From assembly GCA_015061815.1 (NCBI GenBank), contig SUVW01000011.1:1-64000 (forward strand): a stretch of DNA of 64,000 bases. The letters run 5' to 3'. The notes beneath the pieces were generated by a model. It worked only from the letters and a program-made list of their open reading frames with translations. It had not been told where the DNA came from and did no database searches. The DNA is from Lentisphaerota bacterium (GTDB lineage: Bacteria; Verrucomicrobiota; Lentisphaeria; Victivallales; Victivallaceae). Below, one piece after another: positions 26,797-35,472 of the stretch (the stretch's first letter is position 1; every line of letters starts with the position of its first letter). The position numbers and the translations under genes were made by a program.

Positions 26797-28179
26797 TCAA
26801 TTTGAACGGCTGCGAAGCCGTCCGCTTTTCAGAAATCCATCATAACGCCGCACGGTCAGATGGGATTCAAGCTGGCTCATTGTATCCAGCACCACACCAA
26901 CCATGATCAGCAAACTGGTACCGCCGAAAAACTGCGCCACCATGAATGGTATTCCGAAAGTGTTGTAAAGGAACATCGGGAACAACGCCAACACCAGCAA
27001 AAATACTGCTCCGCCGGCAGTTACCCGCGTCATCGCCCCGTCAAGAAAATCCGCAGTCGGCTGTCCCGGACTGATACCGGGGATATACGCGCCTTCTTTT
27101 TTCAGATTATCCGCGATCTGTAAAGGATTGAATTGATTCGCCACCCAGAAAAAGCTGAACAGTATGATCAATGCTCCGTACACGATCGCATAGGTTGCCT
27201 TGTCATGCTGAAACGCCTGCGCCAGAGTGACCCAGCCATGCCAGGCATCCGGACGGCTGGCCAATGCCGGGAACAATGTTTGCGGCAGCATCAATATCGC
27301 TCCGGCAAAAATGATCGGCATCACATTGGCAAAGTTTACTTTCAGCGGCATGTAGGTGGAACCGTCGGTCATCCGGCCGACACTGCTCTTGCGAACCATC
27401 TGGATCGGAATCCGGCGATAGCCCTGGGACAACATGATCGTTGCTGCTGTCACAATGAAGAACACCGCCAACAGCAGCAGCAGCTGAACCGGACGGAAAG
27501 ACGCACCGCTGGGGGTGGTCCCTTTCATCGCCATATCGATCAATTCCAATACCGAATGCGGCATCCGCGACACAATACCGATGGTAATGATCAAAGATAC
27601 TCCATTCCCGATACCGCGCTCGGTGATCTGCTCACCCAGCCAGGTAAATACCATCGTAGTACAGGTAAGCACCACAATGTTGGCTATAATGAACAATACC
27701 GGACTGCCTACAAATAACGGTTGTCCCGGCTCCGGCAATCCGATTTTGCTCGGATTGATCATCGCCATCGCAACCATCATTCCCTGCACCGCACAGACAA
27801 TCAATGTCAGATAACGGGTATACTGCGAAATTTTACCGCGACCGGATTCCCCTTCGCGCTGCATTTTTTCCAACGCAGGAACAACCGGGACCAGCAGCTG
27901 CATAATAATCGAGGCGGTGATGTACGGCATGATACCCAGCGCACCCAACGCAAAATGCGTCATGGCACCACCGGAAAACAGGTCGATCATTGCCATCACA
28001 CCGCCCCCGGCACTGCTGCCGGCAGTGACGTCGCTGATGAAGTTCTCCAATGCCGTCGGATTAACCCCGGGACACGGAATACTGCTGGCAAAACGCACCA
28101 GCACGATAATCAAAGCAGTAAACAATAATCTATTGCGCAACTCTTTGACTTTCAAAGCATTCAAAAACGCACGCCACAT
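26797..28179 (-). CDS. secY: Protein translocase subunit SecY
   Basis: Channel-forming subunit of the Sec translocon, 460 residues with ten hydrophobic helices. Typical stretches: FTALIIVLVRFASSIPCPG near the N-terminus, LGALGIMPYITASIIMQLL for helix 2 and VNPLQIA-type QFNPLQIADNLKKEGAYIP late in the protein. It follows L15 by 15 bp, the standard order of the spc operon. The map, infA and rpmJ genes that often come next are absent here. Confidence 0.97.
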   Translation of the reverse strand: MWRAFLNALKVKELRNRLLFTALIIVLVRFASSIPCPGVNPTALENFISDVTAGSSAGGGVMAMIDLFSGGAMTHFALGALGIMPYITASIIMQLLVPVVPALEKMQREGESGRGKISQYTRYLTLIVCAVQGMMVAMAMINPSKIGLPEPGQPLFVGSPVLFIIANIVVLTCTTMVFTWLGEQITERGIGNGVSLIITIGIVSRMPHSVLELIDMAMKGTTPSGASFRPVQLLLLLAVFFIVTAATIMLSQGYRRIPIQMVRKSSVGRMTDGSTYMPLKVNFANVMPIIFAGAILMLPQTLFPALASRPDAWHGWVTLAQAFQHDKATYAIVYGALIILFSFFWVANQFNPLQIADNLKKEGAYIPGISPGQPTADFLDGAMTRVTAGGAVFLLVLALFPMFLYNTFGIPFMVAQFFGGTSLLIMVGVVLDTMSQLESHLTVRRYDGFLKSGRLRSRSN

Positions 28180-28194
28180 AAGACATCATGCTCC

Positions 28195-28641
28195 TCAATC
28201 AACAATTTCAACTGTACCGCCGGCTGCCTGAATCTTGGCAGCTGCAGCTGCAGAAAATTTCGCAGCTTTCACGGTAAGGGCCTTGGTGATCTCGCCGTTG
28301 GCAAGAATTTTAACGATCGTATCGCCTTTACGGAGAAGTTTTTTCTCGTGCAAAGTCGCCAATTCGACCACTTCACCGGATTGAAAATTGCTTTCCAGCA
28401 CATCCAGGTTTACCAACGCATAAATAATACGGTCGGCATTTTTGAAACCACGTTTCGGCAGACGGCGGAAAAGCGGGATCTGACCACCCTCAAAGAAAGG
28501 ACGGATCGTCGCACCGGAACGGGACTTCTGTCCCTTCTCGCCGCGACCGGCAGTCTTGCCATAACCCGAGCTGTCACCGCGACCGACGCGTTTGCGGGTC
28601 TTGCGGGAACCCGGCGTGGGGCTCATATCATGAAGTTTCAT
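28195..28641 (-). CDS. rplO: 50S ribosomal protein L15
   Basis: A 148-residue large-subunit protein. N-terminal MKLHDMSPTPGSRKTRKRVG and the glycine-rich GYGKTAGRGEKGQKSRSG are signature parts of bacterial L15. It follows S5 by 15 bp with no L30 gene in between. Its own GAGG site precedes the ATG. Confidence 0.97.
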   Translation of the reverse strand: MKLHDMSPTPGSRKTRKRVGRGDSSGYGKTAGRGEKGQKSRSGATIRPFFEGGQIPLFRRLPKRGFKNADRIIYALVNLDVLESNFQSGEVVELATLHEKKLLRKGDTIVKILANGEITKALTVKAAKFSAAAAAKIQAAGGTVEIVD

Positions 28642-28656
28642 TTTAAATACCTCGTG

Positions 28657-29175
28657 TTAGTTGTTTTCCGCAACTTCAGCTTTTGCCAGACCGCGACGGG
28701 CCATGACTTCACTGCGGCTGGAAAGTCCGGCGATAGCTTTGAACGTAGCTTTGGTCACGTTGGAAGCATTCGCAGCTCCCAGTGATTTGGCCAGCACGTC
28801 TTTAACTCCGCCAAGCTCCAGAATGGAACGGACCGCGCCACCGGCAATCAAACCGGTACCGGCAGATGCCGGACGCAGCAGCACCCGGGCTCCACCGAAT
28901 TTGACTTCGATCTCATGCGGCAGAGTCTGACCATTCATCGGAATACGAATCAAATTACGACGGGCAGCTTCACCGCCTTTGCGGATGGCGTCACTGACCT
29001 CATTCGCTTTGCCATAGCCATAACCGACCCGGCCGTTGCGGTCTCCGACAACCACCAGCGCACCAAAACTGAAGTTCTTGCCGCCTTTGACGACCTTGGC
29101 ACTGCGGTTGACAGCGATCACGCTCTCGTCAAATTCACTGACGGCAGCGGGTTCGAAATTTTCACGTTTACCCAT
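28657..29175 (-). CDS. rpsE: 30S ribosomal protein S5
   Basis: A 172-residue small-subunit protein with the double-stranded RNA binding N-half ([38 protein letters not shown]) and the C-half [27 protein letters not shown] lies before the start. Sits between L18 and L15; the L30 gene that usually follows is missing. Confidence 0.97.
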   Translation of the reverse strand: MGKRENFEPAAVSEFDESVIAVNRSAKVVKGGKNFSFGALVVVGDRNGRVGYGYGKANEVSDAIRKGGEAARRNLIRIPMNGQTLPHEIEVKFGGARVLLRPASAGTGLIAGGAVRSILELGGVKDVLAKSLGAANASNVTKATFKAIAGLSSRSEVMARRGLAKAEVAENN

Positions 29176-29190
29176 GTTTTCGCTCTCCTT

Positions 29191-29553
29191 TTAGAATTTG
29201 AGGCCCAATTCACGGGCAGCTTCGGCAATCGCCTTGATCCGGCCATGAAACTTGAAACCGGAACGGTCAAAGACCACCTCGGAAATACCCACCGCTTTGG
29301 CAGCTTCAGCAGCCATTTTTCCCAAAACAGCCGCACCGGCCATGTTGGCTTTGGCATTTTCAGCTTTGAAAGCTGCAGACAGCGTCGAAACGGAGGCAAG
29401 CGTCTTGCCGTTGACATCATCAATAAACTGGCAATAGATATTGCTGTCGGTGATGCTCACGCAGAAACGGGGACGCTCGGCAGTTCCGGAAATCCGTTTG
29501 CGGATCCGGGCGTGACGACGGGCGCGCAGCGTTTTTTTATCCATAACAGACAT
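29191..29553 (-). CDS. rplR: 50S ribosomal protein L18
   Basis: A 120-residue 5S-rRNA-binding protein with RARRHARIRKRISGTAERPR near the N-terminus and the C-terminal FDRSGFKFHGRIKAIAEAAR. It has a good CAGGAG site. Located between L6 and S5 as in the standard order. Confidence 0.96.
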   Translation of the reverse strand: MSVMDKKTLRARRHARIRKRISGTAERPRFCVSITDSNIYCQFIDDVNGKTLASVSTLSAAFKAENAKANMAGAAVLGKMAAEAAKAVGISEVVFDRSGFKFHGRIKAIAEAARELGLKF

Positions 29554-29580
29554 TTCTATAATCTCCTGCTACTGCCGGCA

Positions 29581-30114
29581 TCAACCGACAGATTTTCCTT
29601 CTTTCAGCACGATACGCTCATCAACATACCGGATACCCTTGCCTTTGTACGGTTCAGGTTTGCGGAAACGGCGGATCTGTGCGGCTGTCTCGCCAACGAG
29701 CTGCTTGTCACAGCCCTCGACCATGATTTTGTTTTCCGGAGTAACTGTAACTTTGACACCGGCAGGGATCGCAAACTCAATAGGATGCGAATATCCCAGC
29801 GACAGGTTCAGCTTGCTGCCGGCAACCGCCGCTTTGTAACCGATACCAACGATCTGCAGTTCCTTGCGGAAACCCTGCGAAACACCGATGACCATGTTCT
29901 GAATCAGACTGCGGGCCAGACCGTGCATTGCGTTAGCTTTGCGGGTCTCATCGGCCGCACTGACCAGAACCTGATTCTCTTTCACCTCGGCGGTGACATG
30001 GGGCGGCATGGCCATCGAAAGCTTTTCTTTGCCTTCGACAACGATATTGCCATCCGCAATCGTCACTTTGACGCCGGAAGGTATATCAATAGGTTTTTTA
30101 CCAATACGGGACAT
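29581..30114 (-). CDS. rplF: 50S ribosomal protein L6
   Basis: A 177-residue protein near the peptidyl transferase centre. N-terminal MSRIGKKPIDIPSGVKVTI and the C-terminal GKGIRYVDERIVLKEGKSVG type ending are characteristic. Located between S8 and L18; only a weak ribosome site (GTGGGAA) is visible, suggesting coupling to the upstream gene. Confidence 0.97.
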   Translation of the reverse strand: MSRIGKKPIDIPSGVKVTIADGNIVVEGKEKLSMAMPPHVTAEVKENQVLVSAADETRKANAMHGLARSLIQNMVIGVSQGFRKELQIVGIGYKAAVAGSKLNLSLGYSHPIEFAIPAGVKVTVTPENKIMVEGCDKQLVGETAAQIRRFRKPEPYKGKGIRYVDERIVLKEGKSVG

Positions 30115-30138
30115 GATTTTATTTTCCCACGTTATTAA

Positions 30139-30534
30139 TTACCAGACACGGCAGAGAATTTCACCGCCGACATTCTCTCTGGCAGCTTTGCGGCCGCTCA
30201 TAACACCTTTGGGTGTGGAGAGAACGACAATACCCAGACCGTTGCGGACACGCGGAATCTCACGGCTGCCGCAATGCACACGGCAGGAAGATTTGCTGAC
30301 ACGCTCGATGCCTTCAATAACCGGTTTGACACCGGCATATTTCAGCACAACGACGATCTGGCTCTTAACACCTTCACCCTCAACACTGACGCTGGTGAGG
30401 TATCCCTCTTCTTTCAGCACCTGGGCAATCGCCAGCTTCTCTTTGGAAAGCGGAATCATAACCTTTTCCAAACCGGCAGCTGCCGCATTGCGAATCCGGG
30501 TCAGCATATCGGCGATCGGATCTTGCATACTCAT
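30139..30534 (-). CDS. rpsH: 30S ribosomal protein S8
   Basis: A 131-residue primary 16S-rRNA-binding protein. MQDPIADMLTRIRNA at the N-terminus and GLGIVVLSTPKGVMSGRKA near the end are diagnostic. In other bacteria S8 represses the spc operon by binding its mRNA. Confidence 0.97.
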   Translation of the reverse strand: MSMQDPIADMLTRIRNAAAAGLEKVMIPLSKEKLAIAQVLKEEGYLTSVSVEGEGVKSQIVVVLKYAGVKPVIEGIERVSKSSCRVHCGSREIPRVRNGLGIVVLSTPKGVMSGRKAARENVGGEILCRVW

Positions 30535-30559
30535 AACTTTTTCCCTTTCACCTTATTAC

Positions 30560-30745
30560 TTACCAACTCGCTTTGGTAACGCCCGGGATCTGACCTTTGG
30601 AAGCCATCTCACGGAAGCAGATACGGCAAAGCTGAAATTTACCGATGTAGGCACGCGGCCGACCACACGCTTTGCAGCGGGTGTAGTTCCGGACTGGGAA
30701 CTTGTTGGGGCGGTTCGCCTTGACAATCAAACTGAGTTTAGCCAT
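30560..30745 (-). CDS. rpsN: 30S ribosomal protein S14 (zinc-binding short form)
   Basis: A 61-residue S14 of the short type with a zinc ribbon: C24-x2-C27 and C40-x2-C43. The last residues GVTKASW are canonical. No second, zinc-free S14 gene is in the window. Confidence 0.97.
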   Translation of the reverse strand: MAKLSLIVKANRPNKFPVRNYTRCKACGRPRAYIGKFQLCRICFREMASKGQIPGVTKASW

Positions 30746-30763
30746 TTTGTTCTACCCCTTTTA

Positions 30764-31300
30764 TTATTCCGCGAACGGAACTTCCATCATTTTCAGAAGC
30801 TCACGGGCACCCTCGTCATTGGCGGCGGTGGTGACGATCGCGATGTTAACACCCAGCGGATATTTCAATTTATCCGCATCGACCTCGGTGAAAACCGATA
30901 CATCCTGAATACCCATGTTGTAGTTCCCCACTCCGTCAAAACCGGTTTTGGGGATACCGCGAAAGTCGCGCACACGCGGCAAAGCGTTGTGAACGAAGCG
31001 ATCCAGGAACTCATACATGCGGCTGCCGCGCAGAGTGACCATCACACCGACCGGCATACCGACACGCAGTTTGAAGTTTGAAACGTTTTTACGCGCCTTG
31101 CAGACGATCGGTTTCTGACCGGTCATGGCAGCGATGTGCTTCTGCGCTTCAGCAAAAGCATCACGTTCTTTATCAGATCCGATACCGGTAGAGATAACGA
31201 TCTTCTCGATTTTCGGAATCTGCATCACATTTTTGATGCCGAGTTTTTCGGCCAACGCGGAACGGACTTCCTCGTTATACTTTTTCTTCATATCAGGCAT
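30764..31300 (-). CDS. rplE: 50S ribosomal protein L5
   Basis: A 178-residue 5S-rRNA-binding protein. Characteristic stretches: KIEKIVISTGIGS, GQKPIVCKARKNVSNFKLR and GNYNMGIQDVSVF. Its GGAG ribosome site overlaps the end of L24. Confidence 0.97.
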   Translation of the reverse strand: MPDMKKKYNEEVRSALAEKLGIKNVMQIPKIEKIVISTGIGSDKERDAFAEAQKHIAAMTGQKPIVCKARKNVSNFKLRVGMPVGVMVTLRGSRMYEFLDRFVHNALPRVRDFRGIPKTGFDGVGNYNMGIQDVSVFTEVDADKLKYPLGVNIAIVTTAANDEGARELLKMMEVPFAE

Positions 31301-31306
31301 GATAAA

Positions 31307-31621
31307 CTACTCCGTCTTGGCTTTCGCCGCCGCTTTCGCAGCACGGCGGGCGTTTTTCGCCTCAAGTTTCGCCTTTTTGCTCTCCTCGGTCAGAGTGACG
31401 TTGGAAACGGCAACTGAGACTGCACGCTCGACCAAACCGCCATTCGGGTTGGCTTTGCTCTTTTTCACGGTACGTTTGCCGAGCTTGCTTTCACCTTTGG
31501 TCAACTCAAGCACGACACGCTCTTTGGCGGGCAGAATGGCAGTGACCGTCGCTTCGGCACCTTTGAAGTTGCCGGCATTGACCACCACTTTATCGCCTTT
31601 TTTGACATGGAACGTATTCAT
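31307..31621 (-). CDS. rplX: 50S ribosomal protein L24
   Basis: A 104-residue assembly initiator protein with the KOW motif (VKKGDKVVVNAGNFKGAEA). The C-terminal 25 residues form an alanine/lysine-rich tail that is longer than in many bacteria. Its ATG overlaps the L14 stop by one base (TAATG), which implies translational coupling. Confidence 0.95.
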   Translation of the reverse strand: MNTFHVKKGDKVVVNAGNFKGAEATVTAILPAKERVVLELTKGESKLGKRTVKKSKANPNGGLVERAVSVAVSNVTLTEESKKAKLEAKNARRAAKAAAKAKTE

Positions 31622-31986
31622 TACAGCACCTCCGGCGCAAGTGAGATGATCTTCATAAAGTTCTTCTCACGCAGTTCGCGCGCAACGGGTCCGAAAATAC
31701 GGGTCCCGATGGGATTGTTTTCCTTGTCGATAACCACAGCGGCATTCTCATCGAAACTCAAATAAGAACCGTCGGGACGACGAATTTTAGCTTTGGTGCG
31801 GACGATGACCGCCCGGACCCGCTGACGACGTTTGACCGTACCGTCCGGCAGCGCGGTTTCCACCGCAGCACTGATCACATCACCAACGTGAGCGATCTTT
31901 TTTGCCTGACCGAGAACGTTGATCGTCAGCAGCGACTTGGCACCGGAATTATCGGCGACTTCAAGAATGGTTTGCGTCTGAATCAT
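31621..31986 (-). CDS. rplN: 50S ribosomal protein L14
   Basis: A 121-residue protein with the diagnostic [20 protein letters not shown] start and [18 protein letters not shown] ending. Located 6 bp after S17. Confidence 0.97.
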   Translation of the reverse strand: MIQTQTILEVADNSGAKSLLTINVLGQAKKIAHVGDVISAAVETALPDGTVKRRQRVRAVIVRTKAKIRRPDGSYLSFDENAAVVIDKENNPIGTRIFGPVARELREKNFMKIISLAPEVL

Positions 31987-31992
31987 TATTCG

Positions 31993-32265
31993 TTACTCCT
32001 GTACGGCGCGGCTGATGATCTCGACCAACCGCCAGCATTTGTTACGGCTGATGGGACGGGTCTCGCTGATGCGGACGGTATCGCCCTTTTTAGCCTCATT
32101 TTTCTCATCATGAACAGCAAATTTTTTGCTGACTTTGACGACCTTGCGGTACAACGGGTGAGTGGTACGGCGTTCGACCTTCACAATGATGGTCTTTTCC
32201 TGCACGTCACTGACGACGACGCCGACCCGCTCTTTGCGGTTACCGCGAACAGTATTCTCGCTCAT
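31993..32265 (-). CDS. rpsQ: 30S ribosomal protein S17
   Basis: A 90-residue OB-fold protein: [20 protein letters not shown] near the start, [14 protein letters not shown] and [20 protein letters not shown]. Its ATG overlaps the L29 stop by one base. Confidence 0.97.
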   Translation of the reverse strand: MSENTVRGNRKERVGVVVSDVQEKTIIVKVERRTTHPLYRKVVKVSKKFAVHDEKNEAKKGDTVRISETRPISRNKCWRLVEIISRAVQE

Positions 32266-32468
32266 TACTTCACCTCGGCGTTAGCTTTCCGCACAGCCAG
32301 TTCGGTCAGGCAGCGAGCGATGTCGCGGCGGACCTCACGGACACGGGCGGTTTTCTCCAGCTGACCGGTACGGGACTGGATCTTCAAATTCAACTTCTCC
32401 CGCTTGAAATCAACCACTTTCGCAGTCAATTCGGCGTCGGTCATTTCACGAATTTCTTTGTTCTTCAT
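32265..32468 (-). CDS. rpmC: 50S ribosomal protein L29
   Basis: A 67-residue helical protein near the peptide exit tunnel: [18 protein letters not shown] and the [20 protein letters not shown] helix are typical. It begins 13 bp after L16. Confidence 0.95.
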   Translation of the reverse strand: MKNKEIREMTDAELTAKVVDFKREKLNLKIQSRTGQLEKTARVREVRRDIARCLTELAVRKANAEVK

Positions 32469-32481
32469 TTTATGGCCTCAC

Positions 32482-32895
32482 TCAAGCTTCGCGTGACAAA
32501 AATTTGCAACGCACGCACAGCTTGTTGGCGGCGCGGCTCATGGCCTCTTTGGCCACTGCTTCGCTGCAACCGGAAATTTCAAACAGAACACGTCCGGGAA
32601 GAACCGGTGCTACCCAGCCTTCAACGGCTCCTTTTCCTTTACCCATACGTACTTCCAACGGCTTCTTGGTGAAGGACCGATAGGGGAACATACGGATCCA
32701 CACACGGCCGCGACGTTTCAGGTGACGGTTGATCGCCACACGTGCAGCCTCGATCTGATTGTTGGTAATGTATCCGCGAGTCAGGGTCTGCAACGCGAAA
32801 TCGCCGAAATCGACCTTATTGTTGGTCGTGGCGAGTCCGGCGTTACTTCCGCGCTGAACCTTTCTGTACTTTACCCTTTTTGGCATTAACGGCAT
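32482..32895 (-). CDS. rplP: 50S ribosomal protein L16
   Basis: A 137-residue protein: [34 protein letters not shown] and [15 protein letters not shown] are diagnostic. The ATG at 32895 lies inside the S3 gene and has GGAGGA nine bases upstream, also within S3 coding sequence. The overlap with S3 is 53 bp. ATG 32886 would still overlap by 44 bp. Confidence 0.96.
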   Translation of the reverse strand: MPLMPKRVKYRKVQRGSNAGLATTNNKVDFGDFALQTLTRGYITNNQIEAARVAINRHLKRRGRVWIRMFPYRSFTKKPLEVRMGKGKGAVEGWVAPVLPGRVLFEISGCSEAVAKEAMSRAANKLCVRCKFLSREA

Positions 32896-33550
32896 AATTT
32901 TCTTCCTCCGCAGAGTCCTTATGACAAATCCAAACCTTGACGCCGATCTTTCCGGCAGTCGTGTTCGCCTCTATGAAACCGTAGTCGATATTCGCTTTCA
33001 ACGTGTGAAGCGGTACCCGACCCTCTTTGTACTGCTCTTCACGGGCAAGCTCGGCTCCGCCCAGACGACCGGCACAATTGATCTTGATACCATCGGCACC
33101 CATATCCATCGCGGACTGGATGGCGCGCTTCATGGCACGGCGGAAACCGATACGGCGCTCGAGCTGTTGAGCAACGCTCTCGGCAACAAGCTGCGCGCAG
33201 GTTTCAGCGCGACGCATTTCAGCGACTTCGACGAAGATTTCCTTATCAGCAGCCAATTTCGCCACTGCCGCACGCAGGGTATCCAGCTCGGCACCTTTTT
33301 TGCCGATCAGAACGCCGGGGCGGGCGGAAACAATGGTGATACGCACGCGATTGGCAAAACGCTCAATCTGAATGCGGGCGATCGCTGCTGCAGCGAATTT
33401 TTCCTTGATAAATTTACGGATCTTCTGGTCCTCCTGGAGCCAGTCACCGAACTGGGTCTTTCCGGCAATTTTCTTGTCGGAGAACCAACGGGATTCCCAG
33501 TTTTTGGTCAAGGCGGTTCTCAAACCGATCGGATTAACTTTCTGTCCCAC
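32843..33550 (-). CDS. rpsC: 30S ribosomal protein S3
   Basis: A 235-residue protein with the [20 protein letters not shown] start, a KH domain ([17 protein letters not shown]) and a C-terminal [12 protein letters not shown]. The last 20 or so residues are charged and overlap the start of L16 in another frame. Second gene of the operon, after L22. Confidence 0.97.
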   Translation of the reverse strand: MGQKVNPIGLRTALTKNWESRWFSDKKIAGKTQFGDWLQEDQKIRKFIKEKFAAAAIARIQIERFANRVRITIVSARPGVLIGKKGAELDTLRAAVAKLAADKEIFVEVAEMRRAETCAQLVAESVAQQLERRIGFRRAMKRAIQSAMDMGADGIKINCAGRLGGAELAREEQYKEGRVPLHTLKANIDYGFIEANTTAGKIGVKVWICHKDSAEEENYAVNAKKGKVQKGSARK

Positions 33551-33564
33551 GATTTGTTCCTTCC

Positions 33565-33897
33565 TCAGTTATCAGTCAAAATGACTTCAAAGTGACTGGT
33601 ACGTTTACGGATGCGACCAGCCGAACCGCGCGCTTTTGCGCGGAACCGGCGAATGATCGGTCCCGGACTGACCAAGGCTGCTTTTACGGTAAGCACCTTG
33701 CGGTTGACGTCCATATTATTCTCGGCGTTGGCAACGGCGGAGCGCAGGGTCTTGCCGATCAGAGCCGCCGCTTTACGCGGGCTCAAATCAACGATCGCCA
33801 ACGCTTCAACCACGCTTTTCCCCTGGATCAAGCGTGACATGTGCCGCGCTTTTTCCGGAGAGATCCGGACGTTTTTAGTTAAAGCTCTTACTTCCAT
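33565..33897 (-). CDS. rplV: 50S ribosomal protein L22
   Basis: A 110-residue exit-tunnel protein: [20 protein letters not shown] at the start and [20 protein letters not shown]-like ending ([18 protein letters not shown]). ATG 33897 gives the family's usual length; the open frame continues 24 codons upstream without similarity. First ribosomal gene of this operon; S19, which usually precedes it, is not here. A leader of about 360 nt separates it from the promoter at 34263-34291. Confidence 0.96.
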   Translation of the reverse strand: MEVRALTKNVRISPEKARHMSRLIQGKSVVEALAIVDLSPRKAAALIGKTLRSAVANAENNMDVNRKVLTVKAALVSPGPIIRRFRAKARGSAGRIRKRTSHFEVILTDN

Positions 33898-34009
33898 AAT
33901 CTGCTTTCTTTCGTTTTTTCCTCCAAGCCGTATCCTTTTTCCCGGCGGGAGCGTTTCCGCCGTTTGCAACGGCCCGACTCTTTACCATCTTCCGGAACTT
34001 TGCGGTCAT
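33875..34009 (-). CDS. Possible small basic protein in the L22 leader
   Basis: A 44-codon frame starting at ATG 34009 and ending in TAA at 33875, overlapping the L22 start in another frame. The product is very basic (KKDTAWRKKRKKAD near the end). AAGGAG touches the ATG with no spacing, which is poor for initiation. In-frame codons extend upstream to 34060 without a start. It matches no ribosomal protein I know; it may be a leader peptide or chance. Confidence 0.2.
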   Translation of the reverse strand: MTAKFRKMVKSRAVANGGNAPAGKKDTAWRKKRKKADYGSKSFN

Positions 34010-34262
34010 CTCCTTCCCAAGAGCACCGCCACCGGGAACCGCGTTTTTCGCACGTTCCTGTTATATATAAGGAACACGCGATCCCCTGCCGGACCGGAAG
34101 CCGGCACTTTGCAAAATTGCGGGCACGTCACGATACGCTGTCGCCCGGCTCCATTTACAGCATCTTTTTAATGAAGCCGCGCCTGCAACGCACCGTTTCA
34201 ACCACATTTTGCGCATCTCACAGGGGTACAAAAAATCCCTTCCCCACTGTTGAAGATTATAT
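34010..34262 (-). other. Long untranslated leader of the L22-cmk operon
   Basis: From the predicted start of transcription near 34256 to the L22 ATG there are about 360 nt. The leader holds a 9-bp hairpin (CGTGTTCCT with AGGAACGTG, about 34049-34077) and several GC-rich stems. Such leaders often bind a ribosomal protein encoded downstream for feedback control; no specific known motif is recognised. Confidence 0.4.
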
Positions 34263-34291
34263 AAAATACCACGCAAAAACGGTTTTATCAA
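34263..34291 (-). promoter_or_regulatory. Promoter of the L22-cmk operon
   Basis: Minus strand TTGATA (34286-34291), 17 bp, TATTTT (34263-34268), in a very A/T-rich stretch (34250-34380) that could act as an upstream activating element. Confidence 0.55.
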
Positions 34292-34447
34292 GTTTTTTCT
34301 TTAAAAAATACGTTTTTTTGACTTTTTTTTAAAGAAAAGTCCCCGTTTTCGCCATTTTTCCTCAAAAAAACAGCTTTTCTTTCCGTTTTTACCATCCGGA
34401 ACCTCTTTTTACGCCGCTTTATCGGGAATCAGCTGCCAGCCCGGTGT

Positions 34448-34568
34448 GGTTCTGACCGTTATTGCGTGATTGACAAATCATAATGTATGTGATATATATT
34501 CTTACGTTTGCCATCATCGCAATCAACGAATAGTTAATGCAATTTTTACAAAACCCGGAACATTGCCC
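34448..34568 (+). repeat. Dispersed repeat R1 with built-in promoter
   Basis: Full-length member of a repeat family also found at 40146-40283, 51826-51940 and 59902-59932. In this orientation it carries TTGACA (34470-34475), 17 bp, TATATA (34493-34498), then about 65 bases shared with the copy at 40146. It lies in the gap before the 3' end of the glycyl radical activase, so a transcript from it would run antisense to that gene. Confidence 0.7.
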
Positions 34569-34578
34569 ATAAAAAACC

Positions 34579-35472
34579 TTATCTCACGACAGCAAGGTTA
34601 TATCCGGCCAGGATCTCTGCATTCCGGGCCAGTTCCCCGTCATCTGTCACCGGCACATCAGGCATGGTATTGCGTATCCCGCAGGCAGCATATTTATTCC
34701 CCGCCATTGAATAATACGGGAGCAGCCGTACGCGCGGCGGTTCCGGCAGCGATGCCAGAAATTTCCCGGCGGCATGAATATCGGCCGGGGTATTGTTCAA
34801 AGAGGGCACTTGCAGCATCCTGACTTCTATATTACATTTTTCCGAACTCAATTTGCGGAGATTTTCCAATACCGGCATATTTGAACTGCCGGTAAATCTT
34901 TTATGTTTTTCATCATCAACACACTTCAAATCATATAGAAAAATATCAGTCAGAGATAAAATTTTTTCAAAACTTTTCCAGGGTACGCAACCGCAGGTTT
35001 CTACAGCTGAATGGATATTTTCCTCTTTGAGTGCGAGCAAAATTTCATGCAGAAAATCCGCCTGAAGCAGCGGTTCGCCCCCCGAAAATGTCACACCGCC
35101 GTCACTGCCGTAGTAATCACGATCTTTCAATACGGCATCAATTATCTCTCCGGCGGAACACTCTTTGCCTGCCATTTTCAACACTCCGGGGAAGCACTTA
35201 TCCGCACACTTGCCGCATAAAATACACTTGCTGCGATCAAAAAAATGTCTGTTTTCTCTGATGGAAAAACATTTTTCCGGACAAACGGCCACACAATTAC
35301 CATCAAGCAGACATTTTTCCGGGGTGTAAAGCAGTTCCGGGGCGGCAGAATGCGATTCCGGATTGTGACACCAGATGCAGCGCAACGGGCATCCTTTCAA
35401 AAACACCGTTGTCCTGATCCCCGGACCATCGTGCAGTGAAAAACGTGCAATATCAAAAACTCTGCCCGTCAT
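34579..35472 (-). CDS. Glycyl radical enzyme activating protein
   Basis: Radical SAM activase of 297 residues that installs the glycyl radical on its partner. The SAM cluster motif is CPLRCIWC (C-x3-C-x2-C) near residue 30. Two further ferredoxin-like cysteine sets follow (C-x5-C-x3-C and CILCGKCADKC), as in activases of the dehydratase/lyase class. GVTFSGGEPLLQ is the glycine-rich SAM motif. ATG 35472 has GGAG upstream and overlaps the TGA of the partner gene (ATGA), so translation is coupled. Confidence 0.93.
   Translation of the reverse strand: MTGRVFDIARFSLHDGPGIRTTVFLKGCPLRCIWCHNPESHSAAPELLYTPEKCLLDGNCVAVCPEKCFSIRENRHFFDRSKCILCGKCADKCFPGVLKMAGKECSAGEIIDAVLKDRDYYGSDGGVTFSGGEPLLQADFLHEILLALKEENIHSAVETCGCVPWKSFEKILSLTDIFLYDLKCVDDEKHKRFTGSSNMPVLENLRKLSSEKCNIEVRMLQVPSLNNTPADIHAAGKFLASLPEPPRVRLLPYYSMAGNKYAACGIRNTMPDVPVTDDGELARNAEILAGYNLAVVR

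Noticed and set aside
34061-34291. 76-codon minus-strand frame in the L22 leader
   Set aside because: It starts upstream of the predicted transcription start and has no ribosome site; the composition is not protein-like.
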